In this document: positions 24,187 to 35,297 of the stretch, one piece after another
How the letters are laid out: every line of letters begins with the position of its first letter
How positions within the stretch are numbered: the stretch's first letter is position 1
Assembly (NCBI GenBank): GCA_951804985.1
Contig: OX638132.1
Coordinates: 106,170,737-106,234,736 of the forward strand
Source of the DNA: Dryomyza anilis
Lineage: Eukaryota; Arthropoda; Insecta; Diptera; Dryomyzidae
DNA length: 64,000 bases
Direction: 5' to 3'
Notes under the pieces: generated by a model
What the model was told of the DNA's origin: nothing
Seen by the model: only the letters and a program-made list of their open reading frames with translations
Database searches by the model: none
Program-made: the position numbers and the translations under genes

Positions 24187-24423
24187 GGATTTCCAAGTGG
24201 TCATCCTAAAAATCCAGTGACAAATTTTCATATGGGTAAACATGGAACGCGATAACAAACCGGAAATTTTATTTTCCCACATTGGACTTTCGCTACGTGC
24301 GCTCAGTAAAACCCATCCTCTGGGCCGCTCCCAGGTAGAGCCTTCAAATATTTCCCACGCGTTCAGGTAGTATTCCACATCAATGAATGAGCAAGGATGT
24401 TTCATTGAGCACGTGGGGTTTTC
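24187..24423 (-). promoter_or_regulatory. Candidate early-embryo enhancer of wntD
   Basis: Between 140 and 380 bases upstream of the wntD ATG are two CAGGTAG heptamers (24332-24338 and 24364-24370, + strand), the preferred Zelda site in flies. Two Dorsal-like sites are one mismatch from GGGWWWWCC: GGATTTCCA (24187-24195) and GGGTTTTCT (24416-24424). A Twist/Snail-type E-box, CATATG, lies at 24229-24234. A third CAGGTAG is at 25177-25183. In Drosophila, wntD is an early zygotic Dorsal/Twist target, which fits. Site matching alone is weak evidence; the clustering is the point. Confidence 0.5.
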
Positions 24424-25744
24424 TATGTTGATGTCGGCAATTAACTATTGTTGACAATTGTGGGTTGTTAATAAGCGCAATAATATTAGGATAGTCGTGG
24501 CTTAGTCTAATCCATTTATTATGAATTGAAGGTTTTGTTCCTCGATATCGATAATTGATTTAAATTATGTTGGATTTCTTGCCGCAAGAACACGGTACCT
24601 GATTGGGTTTATGTGTACTATTTCGATAATGGTACTGCGCTAATAAGAAATATTTAAACTTTCCCATTATAAAAACCCAAATATAAGAAATTCTCATTAT
24701 CCATTTTATAATCATCAAATTCAATTAATATTAACTTTCATTTAAACTGTGCATCTCAACATTTATATACTCAGAATATGGTAATAATTGGGGAAAAACA
24801 ATTGAATGATATCTATGTAGCTTCTGTTAAGAATTATAATTAAATTCAATGTTATGAGATTACATTTATGTTTGCTTTAATATAAATCTTAATCTGTATG
24901 AGGAATTAAACTGGACATTTCATTATGAAAAAAAAACCACAACAAATATCCGGATTTATTTTCTTCACTTCCCTAAACATAATTGGCCTTAAGCCAGAGT
25001 TAAGTATACAGCTTAAAGCATATGACGAAATCGGAAAACCTAATGCATTGTGGAAATTTGGCCATGGGTTTTAACCTAATGAAAATACCAAATCTCTAAT
25101 TAGGGCGGGGAAATCAAAACCGGAAAAGGGTTTTAATGAGATTGACAAAGTACCTAAGCGCCATGTCGTTCACTGTCAGGTAGACATCGCTGAACTGAAT
25201 GTAAAACACAAACATATGGAGAACAAATTATCTGGTACAAGGAGATTTCTAGTTTGTTTGGAATTTCAGCGCGATGGGAGGAGGTTTCGACATGCAATTC
25301 CAGATCGGAATTTCAATTGAGATTGGGTTTTCTAGAACACAGCACAGTAGGATGAAGAAAATTCAGGATCAAAGCTGATTTTTTTCAAATGTGAAACATA
25401 TTAATGTAGTCAACATTATAATAACTATACTAACTGTATCAACATTTGTTAGGAAAATAGTTTTATTCATTGTCGCCACCTTTATCAGCAGCAGATTTAT
25501 GATTTTATAACGCTACAATAGCCGATTAGATTAGGAATCAATAAATTGTTGTATAAGAATTATCGCAATCGTAAAACTGAAAAACGTTCGTTAAATAAAA
25601 GTCTTAATTCCTCGCTAATTTTCGTTTGGATGTTAGTTATTGTCGATACGGCAAACGTTGCGGTCTACATTTGACATTTCACTAGGAAATGTCCATTTGC
25701 GTTTAAGAAAAACAATTTTGCATACGGTCGTTTAAAATTAGAAA
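24424..25744. other. Divergent intergenic region between wntD and APN-1
   Basis: No coding exon seen. It must hold the APN-1 promoter and perhaps distal wntD elements (CAGGTAG at 25177-25183; TGGGTTTTCT at about 25324). No clear TATA box was recognised close to the APN-1 ATG. Confidence 0.4.
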
Positions 25745-28700
25745 ATGATTATAACGGCAAAATTGGTCGCCATCGGTTTGGGCCTGGCGTTGACCGCTTT
25801 TACTGTGTCCACTATTGTGTTGGCTGTTCAAAAAACGAATTTAACTAATGAGCTCGAGGAAGCTCGTGAAAAATTAGATTTGTTGGAGCAGGCAGCAAAA
25901 ACTTCAACAACTCAAACCCCCACAACACCTACTACTGAAGCCACAAAACCAATAGAACCAACAACCGAACCACCAACTACAGAAAGTCCAACTGAGGTAA
26001 TATGCATTACAAATCCATTGCAAAGGACATCACTTTCAAATTCATGGGTTTCAGATCGATTACCGTCTTCCCGACACATTGGTACCCACTCATTATGACT
26101 TGTATCTGCATCCGGACATCGAGACCGGAAATTTCTCTGGTCAGATGCTCATTAACGTTAATGTGGTGAAGGCCACCGACCAAATCATTTTGCATGCGCA
26201 TAAATTGATAATCACCAACGTGTGGCTCACGAACACCGGCAGTTCCACTATTTTCGTAAAGAAATTCAGCCTGGACCTAGTGCGTGAATTTTTAGTAATC
26301 GAATTATCTGAGGAGCTTCCAGCCTCTCGCACTTTCAGGGTGGGAATACTGTTTGAAGGTAATATGGATGGTAAAATTATTGGTTTGTACAGTTCCTCGT
26401 ACCTCAAGGCAGACGGAAATAGAAAGTAAGTGGACATTTTTTCTGATAAAGTATAGAAACCGAAATATACAAATTTTAGAACCATCGCCACATCCAAATT
26501 TGAGCCCACGTATGCACGTCAAGCTTTTCCCTGTTTTGATGAGCCCGCTATGAAAGCCACATTCGAGATTACCCTCGTCCATCCAACTGAAGGAGGTTAC
26601 CATGCTTTGTCCAATATGGATATTGATGTAAGTTAACTTGGTTGAAAAGAAACATCATTGGTACTTATTTCAAACATACAAAACATAAACAGAGCACGAT
26701 GGTGCAGGGCAAGTATACCGAGGTGCACTTCAACAAGAGCGTTCCCATGAGCACCTACTTATCCTGTTTCATTGTGTCCGACTTCGAATTCAAGAAAGAA
26801 ACAATTAATACCAAGGGTATTGGTGCTCCCTTCACGATCAGTGTTTACGCCACACCTGAACAGATAAACAAGGTGGACTTTGCTTTGGAAGTAGGTGTCG
26901 CTGTGATTGAGTACTACATCGATTATTTCCAAATTGAATATCCGCTGCCCAAGTTGGATATGGCTGCTATACCTGACTTTGTTTCGGGTGCTATGGAGCA
27001 TTGGGGTCTGGTGACATATCGTGAGACTGCGTTACTGTACGACGAGGCCGTCAGTTCTACCGCAAATAGGCAAAGAATTGCTAGTGTAATCGCTCATGAA
27101 TTTGCACATATGTGGTTCGGAAACTTGGTAACGATGAACTGGTGGAATGATTTGTGGCTAAACGAGGGTTTTGCCAGTTATATTGAAAACAAGGGAGTCG
27201 AGGCAAAGTTCCCGGAATGGAAGATGGTAAATCAAATGTTCCGCGATTGATTACAAATTTTAATTAAATATTTCTCTACTATTAGCAAGATCAATTCATC
27301 ACAAATACATTGCATGGAGTTCTAAGTTTGGATGCCACACTGGGTTCTCATCCGATTGTTCAGACTGTTGACAATCCCGACCAAATCACTGAAATATTTG
27401 ACACCATTACTTACTCAAAGGGCTCTTCAATCATACGTATGCTGGAAGATTTTCTGGAACCAGATAACTTCCGTCTGGCAGTGACGAATTATTTGAACGA
27501 GTTCAAGTACAGAAATGCTGTCACTGATGACTTCCTTACCGAAATCGATAAACTCAACTTGGGCATCGATGTAAAGGCAATCATGCGCACCTGGACGGAG
27601 CAAATGGGTTTACCAGTGGTAGAGGTAGAGCAAATATCTGCTGGCGTATACAAGCTCACACAGAAGCGCTTCTTCTCCAACCCCGCAGACTACGATGGTG
27701 TTTACGATGATTCCCCATTCAAGTAAGCGATAAATTAATTGCGATACAAATCTGAACTATTTGTTTGTTTCAACTATTTGTAGCTACAAGTGGTCCATTC
27801 CAATTACATACAAAACCAGTACAAACTCTGAGGTACAACGTCAATGGTTCTACTACGATCAAAATGAAAGTGAGTTTATGCCGCGCACGATCAGCGGTTG
27901 TTTGTGCAGTTTGCGAATGACAAGTGCTATATTTTTTTAGTTACCATAAACTTACCGGCCGCTGTGAACTGGATCAAGTTGAACTACGATCAGGTTGGCT
28001 ACTACCGCGTCAACTACCCAGTGGCAATGTGGGAAGCACTGGCCCAACAACTGATCAACAATCCGAACGTAAGTCTTCGAGTACAATTTAAAGGGATACA
28101 CGTTTTTTTTGTGGGTTGTAGGTTTTTTCGGTTGGTGACCGTGCGTGTTTGTTGAACGATGCTTTCTCTCTGGCCGATTCCACGCAGCTGTCCTACGACA
28201 TTGCCTTGGATATGACCAAATATCTGAGCAAGGAGGCAGATTACGTGCCGTGGAGTGTAGCTGCATCGAAGCTGACCTCACTTAAGCGGACTCTCATGTT
28301 TACAGACACCTTCGTTAATTACAACATCTATGCGCGCGACTTGATCGCACCTATTTACGAAGAAGTCAGTTGGTCTGTGGGCACTGATCATCTCAAGAAG
28401 TATGCTTTTTTTTCTGCCCAGTGCTTCACATATCTATTTAAACAAATCAATTTTCAGTCGATTGCGTGTCACCGTATTAAGCGCCGCCTGTTCGCTGGGT
28501 TTAGACAGTTGCCTGAAGGAGGCATCGGCACAATTCAATGCATGGTTGATCAAACCCGAGGTGCGCCCGCATCCCGATGTGCGTGAGACAGTCTATTACT
28601 ACGGCATGATGGAGGCTGGCGATGAGGAAACATGGCAAGCGGTTTGGGATCTTTTTGTCACCGAAGAGGATGCCAGCGAAAAATCAAAATTGATGTATGG

Positions 28701-29162
28701 TTTAGCGGGCGTGCAGGTGCCATGGATATTAAGCAGGTTTATAGAGCTAGTCCTATTCAATTTGAATGTTTTAAAATATGGATTTTTATTTATCAAAGAT
28801 ACGTTAATTTGGCTTGGGATGAGCAATATGTTCGCAGTCAGGATTATTTCACTTGTCTGCAATACATTGCAGCTAATCCAGTTGGAGAGCCCATCGTCTG
28901 GGAATATGTACGCGAAAACTGGCCTAAATTCGTCGAACGATTCGGTCTTAATGAGCGATATATGGGTAATATGATTCCTGCAATCACTGCGCGATTCTCT
29001 ACACAGACGAAACTGGAGGAAATGGAACAATTTTTCACAAAATATCCTGAGGGAGGTGCTGGTACTGCGGCCAGAGTACGTGCCCTGGAGACTGTCAAAA
29101 ACAATATAGTGTGGTTGGAGCAGAACCGCGAAAAGGTTGCTAACTGGTTGGAGAATAAATAG
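25745..29162 (+). CDS. APN-1: membrane M1 aminopeptidase N-like, ten exons (958 aa)
   Basis: Exons: 25745-25996, 26055-26425, 26480-26627, 26693-27226, 27286-27722, 27784-27869, 27941-28068, 28122-28399, 28458-28736, 28799-29162; the total is a multiple of three. Residues 6-29 form a transmembrane anchor and about 50-84 a Thr/Pro mucin-like stalk, so this is a type II ectoenzyme. The peptidase domain has HEFAH (392-396) and the third zinc ligand E415 (HExxH-x18-E). The conserved catalytic tyrosine block is '[12 protein letters not shown]'. The exopeptidase motif, normally GxMEN, reads GAMEH (356-360). An ERAP1-like C-terminal helical domain follows, ending WLENK with no GPI signal. Family role: release of N-terminal amino acids from peptides at the cell surface, often in gut brush border. 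It heads the tandem array and is most similar in exon layout to APN-2. Confidence 0.93.
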
Positions 29163-29748
29163 GAGAATTTTAAGAAATATTTTCAAAATAATTTAAATAT
29201 ATTTAAAATTAAATATAACTGACACTTTTTCAATCATTTCTAAAAACAAAACATTTCAAGTTTCTTCTTTAAAAGTGGATAATTCTACGTAAGAAGTCAC
29301 AAGTGTTGCGGCATTTTATGAGATAGGGCTACATTTCAAGAATTCGCAAAAAAATATGAAAAAACACATAAAAATTCTATTGCTTTACGACTAAAACATA
29401 AACCGGCTATATGGATTTGGTTTTAGTCGTAAAGTTTACAATACTAGATAATATATAAGTAAATCAACAATCAAAAGATAACATGTATTAAATGTTATCG
29501 GGTGAAATGGAATATATAGTAGGGATGCCCAATTCACGGGCAAACAACTGCTTTTGTTACAGTCCGAACTGTCACACACAGAGTTGTATTTTGTCTTAAG
29601 TAAAATGGGGCGGAAATAAGAATATTGTTGAGTGTGAGTTTTTATTCGATATATAGTAAAATAATAATAATTGATTTAAAAATTTTTCAAACAAAAATTA
29701 TATAAATGATGTGCAAATAAATATATATATACCCTACAAACCATTTGC
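29163..29748. other. 3' flank of APN-1 with a 15-bp perfect inverted repeat
   Basis: CTTTACGACTAAAAC (29383-29397) and its exact reverse complement (29420-29434) are separated by 22 bases. No gene is seen. Confidence 0.5.
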
Positions 29749-30480
29749 AGATCATTTTTTAATTCGATAGAACCACCCGAGATAAAATTTCTGGCATTTT
29801 TCAGGCATATTTCCGGCAAACACACAGATAAATGATATATTTTGAGAAGTGTATAATAATAATAAATAAATCGGGCTCTCGTCACCATTTGAGCTGTGCG
29901 TGTTGTGTTATATTTGTACTCTAATTGGTGGGACCTACAGTTTTTGACGAATCCGAACGGCGGGTGAGAGCTTTTCATAGGCAATGTTTTACTCTCGTAG
30001 GTTTGCCAATTACTGCAGAGAGGCAGCGTCGCATAGAAAAATGTTTTCTATTAAAAAGATATTGACAGTCACTGGGGATCGAACCGCGGACCTTTCGGCT
30101 CGTAGTCTAACGCACTAACCAGACGAGCTACCGACGCTACCCAGTCGAGCTACCGATGAGAAGTGTATAGCATGTTGTACAGGCAGATTCACTGTATATT
30201 TTGAGAACGGACAGAGAACAAAAAGCTTGTGATACAAACCCCTCCATTGTCTGTTTGAAATATGTCGAAGAAAAGTTTCTAAACTGCCTCGACCCTGCGA
30301 AATATTTTGTCTGGGGTCCCGAGACAACATTTCTGGCATTTTTCAGGAATATTTCCGACATACGCACAGCTAAATGAAATATTTTGGGAAGTTTATAGCG
30401 GGTTGCAAATTTTTGTGGAACTTTTATGGCAGATTCACGCAATATTTTGGGAACGGGCATAAAACTCAAAATATTTTGAA
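29749..30480 (+). repeat. Direct duplication of about 190 bp, one copy split by a SINE
   Basis: Unit 1 is 29749-29855 continued at 30170-30250; unit 2 is 30290-30480. Both carry 'tttctggcatttttcagg(c/a)atatttccg(g/a)ca', 'gaagtgtatag' type joints and 'ggcagattcac'. The SINE at 29856-30156 interrupts unit 1. Confidence 0.65.
29856..30156 (-). mobile_element. tRNA-derived SINE, copy 4, with 13-bp target duplication
   Basis: Reverse orientation: head near 30139, ATT-rich tail at 29856. The direct repeat TGAGAAGTGTATA flanks it at 29843-29855 and 30157-30169. A short duplicated piece of the head (AGTCGAGCTACCGA, 30143-30156) sits at the 5' junction. The B box has decayed to GGGATCGAACC. Confidence 0.85.
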
Positions 30481-31595
30481 TTTGAATTGTGTGTTCTTTA
30501 AAATTATTGCGAAAAAAACAAACATTTCTGATATCGCTACTGTCATGCCAAGGGGCGAATGTGCATTTTTAAAATTGGGAAATCAAATTTTATAGTTTGA
30601 AGTGCTTTAAAAATTCGTAAAAAATATTTTTTTTGTTCTTTTGTTTTTTGATGAATAAACCCATCAATGGCAAGATAAAATAGTGTAAAGGCATTAATTG
30701 TTTGTTTTTAAAACACCTATCAATTCGCATCAACCAATGATGCGTTACGAAAACGATTTAAAATAAAACACACGTATCATGCACGTATTTATATAAAATA
30801 TTTATTTTTTGATGATTTATATTAAAAAAATAAAATTATATTAAAATCATTATCAAAATTGTGTACATTGACGCCGTTCAAAAAACTATATATTACATAT
30901 TTTTTGACACAGAGCATGTCTCTAAAATTTCAAAAAGATCGGATCTCATAAATTCATTTTTTGTTGTAAAGCGTGGAATGGCCGATATATAAAAATAACG
31001 TAATTTGTTTCAGCTATGTTCTTAAATAATTTAAAAAAATACATTGTAGTCAAAAAGTTGTTTTTAGACAAAAATCGTAGTTGAAATTTCCATATGAACC
31101 TCTTGACATGAACTTCTGAGTTTGTCTCGTCCGGAGCGACCACTATTTAATTTATATCTTTAGATCTATCGTATTTAAGTTTCTACTTTTTGCAAGATTT
31201 AAATACTAATAGCTCAAAAAAGGTAAACTCAAGTAAATTCATTAATTTTCCTTCGAGATATTAAAGTTTTAAGTGTACGAATGTCCCATCCGGAACCCCA
31301 TTTATTATTTTTAAGCTTTAAACCAAATTGGGCGAAATTAGCTCCAGGGTGTTTTACCTTAAAGTCCATTCGATTCTCGTAGATATAAAATTACATTTTT
31401 CTGGGAATTATAGAAGACAAGTCAGCGTTCAGACGCCCTCTAGGTAACGCATTAAAAAAATATCAGTCGAAATATAAAATCATTAAATATTTATTTTTCA
31501 ATTCAATGAAAACTAGATCTTCGCTTTAAATTAATATTTTTTCTTTTTTAGTAAATATTACAATTTTCGAGTTGAGAAAATTAGGTCCCATGGGT
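30481..31595. other. Intergenic, no gene seen
   Basis: AT-rich sequence without exon-like frames or recognised repeats. Confidence 0.4.
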
Positions 31596-32308
31596 AAGTT
31601 CGGTCACATGGGACGGACTTTTATAGTCGGCCGGGCCAGACTATGGGATACCCTACACCTTTGGTGGGGATATTAATGTGATATATTAAATTGTATACCT
31701 AAATTGTATAGTTCTTAATTATGCTGAACACTCTCAGAATATTATTCACATACCAGAAATGTACGTCTTATCCATAATTTATAAAATTGATATAAAGGAA
31801 TAAAAAAAACAAATAAAGAAAAATGTTAAAAAAGCAAAAGTGGGCGGACCACGCCTATATTTAAAATATTGCAAGGCTAATATTTGATAAGGCTAATAGA
31901 TTTGATTTTAATTATTCACGGCTAAAATTTCCACTATTAATAACCGGAAAAAAATGTAAAAAAATGTGGGCGGATCACGTCCATTTTTGGAACACATTTC
32001 TAACAAACCTTTTTAAATTTTATAAGTATATCTAGAATACTTTTCGAGTTATTGGTTCCCAAAGAGTTATATAAAAGTGACCTGTATGGGAGGTGGGCGT
32101 GTCCGTTGACCGATTTGGCTCATTTCCATTGACAGAACTCATTTTTGGCTAAAACGAAATTTCATGGCATTCTAAGCATTATTTCTCAAGTTATCGTGTA
32201 TACGGACAGCAAGACAGACGGACATAGGGGGCGTTACAATATCTGCACTAAGGGGGTTACAATATATGCACAAAGTTAATATACCCTGTATCTCATGTAT
32301 GGTATAAA
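31596..32308 (+). repeat. Degenerate interspersed repeat
   Basis: Bounded by 'tatagtcgg..ggatACCCTACACC' on the left and 'ATACCCTG..GGTATAAAAATG' on the right, the same end style as 8827-9550. It contains two related blocks, 'gtgggcgga(c/t)cacg', near 31840 and 31968. No ORF. Confidence 0.5.
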
Positions 32309-32698
32309 AATGAACTATAAATTAAAATGATCACTTAAAATGAAGTTTATCACCAAACATTTGAATTTACGTACACTAAACATACATTTTTTACTTAAAA
32401 ATTAACTTTAATTTTAAAGTTACACAACAAATTAAAACAAATTAGAATTTTCACTAAATTTTCTTTTAAATTAAAAATTTAATGTAGTTTTTTACTTCAC
32501 AAAATATAAAATATTTTTTATGAAGATTTTGTATGAATATTAAAATTTTTATTTTTTTTAATACATTTTTTTTTTTTTGATAAAAAATTTAATTTTTCGC
32601 CGAAAATAATATAAGATAAATAAAAAGAAAAAAAAAACAATAATAAGTTCATAAAACTGTTGAATTCAGGATTTATATTCACTTGGTGAATGTTTTCG

Positions 32699-32775
32699 TG
32701 TATATTACAAGAAGGTTTGTATATTACAAGAAGTTTGTATATTACAAGAAGGTTTGTATATTACAAGAAGGATTT
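32699..32775 (+). repeat. Four-unit tandem repeat (GTATATTACAAGAAGGTTT)
   Basis: Four near-identical 18-19-bp units in direct order. The second unit lacks one G. Confidence 0.9.
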
Positions 32776-33066
32776 GTTTGAACATGCTTAAATGTAATAA
32801 TAAAATAATTCAAAATTACCATATATATTTTAGGAATAATATACAATATAGTTGTATTGAACAATAACTTTGTTCAGATTATAATATTACGGTAATACGA
32901 TATCTAAATATAATTTGTTTGAATCGCTGATGTATATACATATGTTTACTATAATTATGTTTCTGTATAAAATAGGTTCTTTTAATGAATTGAATGTTTA
33001 TCATAACTAAAGCACAATTTTATCACGATTGTCTATTTTTACGCGACATTCATTAAGTTCCTCCTG

Positions 33067-34683
33067 TTACTTACTTACTTAAATGGCCCTTACAACCGTG
33101 GGTCGGTTTTGGCCGCTGAGATGAAGCCGCGCCAGTCGGATCTGCTTTGCGCGCGCTGACGCCAGTTAGTTGCCAGGTTGTCCTCAACTTGGTCTTTCCA
33201 ACGCAGATTTGAACGCCCTCTTCTACGCTGTCCACCTTCGAGTTTCGATTCAAGCACCTTCTTGGCTGGAGTGTTTTCATCCATTCGTTCGACATGACCT
33301 AGCCAGCGAAGCCGCTGGATCTTGATGCGCTTGACTATGTCAATGTCGTCGAATAACTCATACAGCTCGTGGTTCATCCTGATTCGATACTCGCTAGCAA
33401 AGCAGATAGGGCCAAAGATAGGACGGGCATGATGAGTGACTTGTAGAGCGTTATTTTTGTCCGGCGAGAGAGGGCTCTGCTTCTCAATTGCCTACTGAGC
33501 CCAAAGAAGCACCTGTTGGCAAGAGTTATTCTCCGTTTGATCTCCAGGCTGACGTCGTTGTTGCTGTTTACGCTGGATCCCAGATAGACGAAGTCCTTCA
33601 CAATGTCGAACTTGTGGGTGTCAAAATCAGCTTTTTGTCCAAGACGCACGGACTCTTTTTTGCTTGTTGACACAAGGAACTTCGTCTTTTCCTCGTTTAC
33701 CGCTAGACCCATTCGACGCGACTCTTTCTCTAATCTGGAGAATGCTGCACTGACTGCTCGTGTGCTCCTGCCAATGATATCAATATCGTCAACATATGCG
33801 AGCAGCATGACACTTTTGTTGAGGATAGTGCCGCTTTGACGGAGTTCGGCAGCTCGAACTATTTTCTCCATCAATAAGTTAAAAAAGTCGCACGATAGGG
33901 AGTCACCCTGTCTGAAACCTCGTTCGGTATGAAATGGGTCGGAGAGTTCTTTTCCTATTCTCACTGAGCAACGTGTGTTGCTCAGGGTCATCATGCAAAG
34001 CCTTATAAGTTTCGCAGGTATACCGAACTCAGACATTGCGGCGTATAATCGTTCCCTTATCGGAGTGTCGAAGGCGGTTTTATAGTCGACTAATAGGTGG
34101 TAGGTGTCGATCTGTTTTTCTAGGGTCTTTTCCTGGATTAGACGCAATGTGAAAATCTGGTCTATGGTGGACTTTCCAGGTCTAAAGCCGCACTGATAAG
34201 GTCCAATCAGTCTGTTGACGATGGGCTTCAGTCTTTAACATAATACGCTCGATAGAACCTTGTATGCGATATTGAGTAGGCTGATCCCACGGTAGTTGGC
34301 GCAGATAGTGGGATCCCCTTTCTTAAGGATTGGGCAGAGTACACTGAGGTTCCAGTCACTTGGCATGCTTTCATCCGACCATATTCTGCTTACGAGTTCG
34401 TGCATGCTCTCTATTAGCTCTTCGCCTCCGGTCTTAAACAATTCAGCAAGCAGGCCATCAGCACCTGCGGCTTTGTTGTTTTTCAGCCGAGCAATGGCTG
34501 TTCTGACCTCGTCATGGTCGGGTGGCGGAATCTCAACATCGTCATCAAGTACTGGGGTTGCCGGGTTTACTTCTCTATCGTTGGAATTGCGGTCATCATC
34601 ACCGGTCAGCAGTCTAGAGAAGTAATCTCTCCATATTTTCAGTGTGCTCTGGATATCTGTCACTAGATTTCCGTTCTCATCTT
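33067..34683 (-). mobile_element. Dead non-LTR retrotransposon (LINE) fragment
   Basis: The minus strand encodes reverse transcriptase blocks in three broken frames. The first, 34663-34235, has 'NYRGISLLNIAYK'. The second, 34147-33374, has motif A 'LLVDYKTAFD', motif B 'GFRQGDSLSCDFF' and motif C 'YVDD'. The last, 33377-33090, has 'IQRLRWLGHVERMD', a C-terminal motif common in insect LINEs. A frameshift near 34230 and a deletion near 33375 inactivate it. The 5' end is truncated, with no endonuclease left. The 3' end is a (TAAG)n tail at about 33067-33083. The YVDD in place of the usual YADD is a single substitution. It lies outside any gene, about 0.6 kb upstream of APN-2. Confidence 0.88.
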
Positions 34684-35297
34684 AACAAGAAGAGGCTCCG
34701 GATTTTGCTCCTGTTAATAGCAGCAAATAACTGAGTTCTAAAATTCAAACTGTTTCCAATCTACATGGTTATCGTAATAGAAAGAATGTTATGCCTGCAA
34801 ACATTACGTTTGAGACAAACTATTTTTTTCAACGTGTACTGATGATTTTTTTTGTTAGATAGGGTTTTGATCGTTTATTACTTTGTAAAACAAAGTAATT
34901 TCGTGACTTAACGTAATTTTTGAAGAATAATTTATCAAAGAAATGCAGTAAAATAAAGACATTTTGGAATGTATTTCCTCAAAGTGGGCGAGCTTGAACA
35001 GTTTATAATTGATTTGGTTTTTCTTTTCTAATCATTAAACTAATGATAAGCTATCAACTAAAACAATAATTGTACCCTGTTATCAATGCAATAGTAAAGT
35101 TTTTATATGTCAGAGTTAAGATTTTGAATTGATTAATTTATATTGGTTATAGCTCATAACTAATCGATTTAATAAGCATCACAAGGCAAAAATTTAGTTT
35201 TAGTCTGTTGCTGTGCCTTAGAGCCATTGGTTGTGATACTCGGACATATCGAAGTTTTTTGTATTATATTTCAGTGGTATTTTCAAATGAGAATCAA
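34684..35297. other. Promoter side of APN-2
   Basis: AT-rich and non-coding. The stretch 35185-35297 is probably 5' UTR. Confidence 0.35.

Noticed and set aside
24178..24405. 75-codon minus-strand ORF upstream of wntD
   Set aside because: No family features; the stretch is better explained as regulatory DNA with clustered factor sites.
33090..34663. Intact reverse transcriptase gene
   Set aside because: A frameshift near 34230, a deletion near 33375 and 5' truncation make it a dead LINE fragment.
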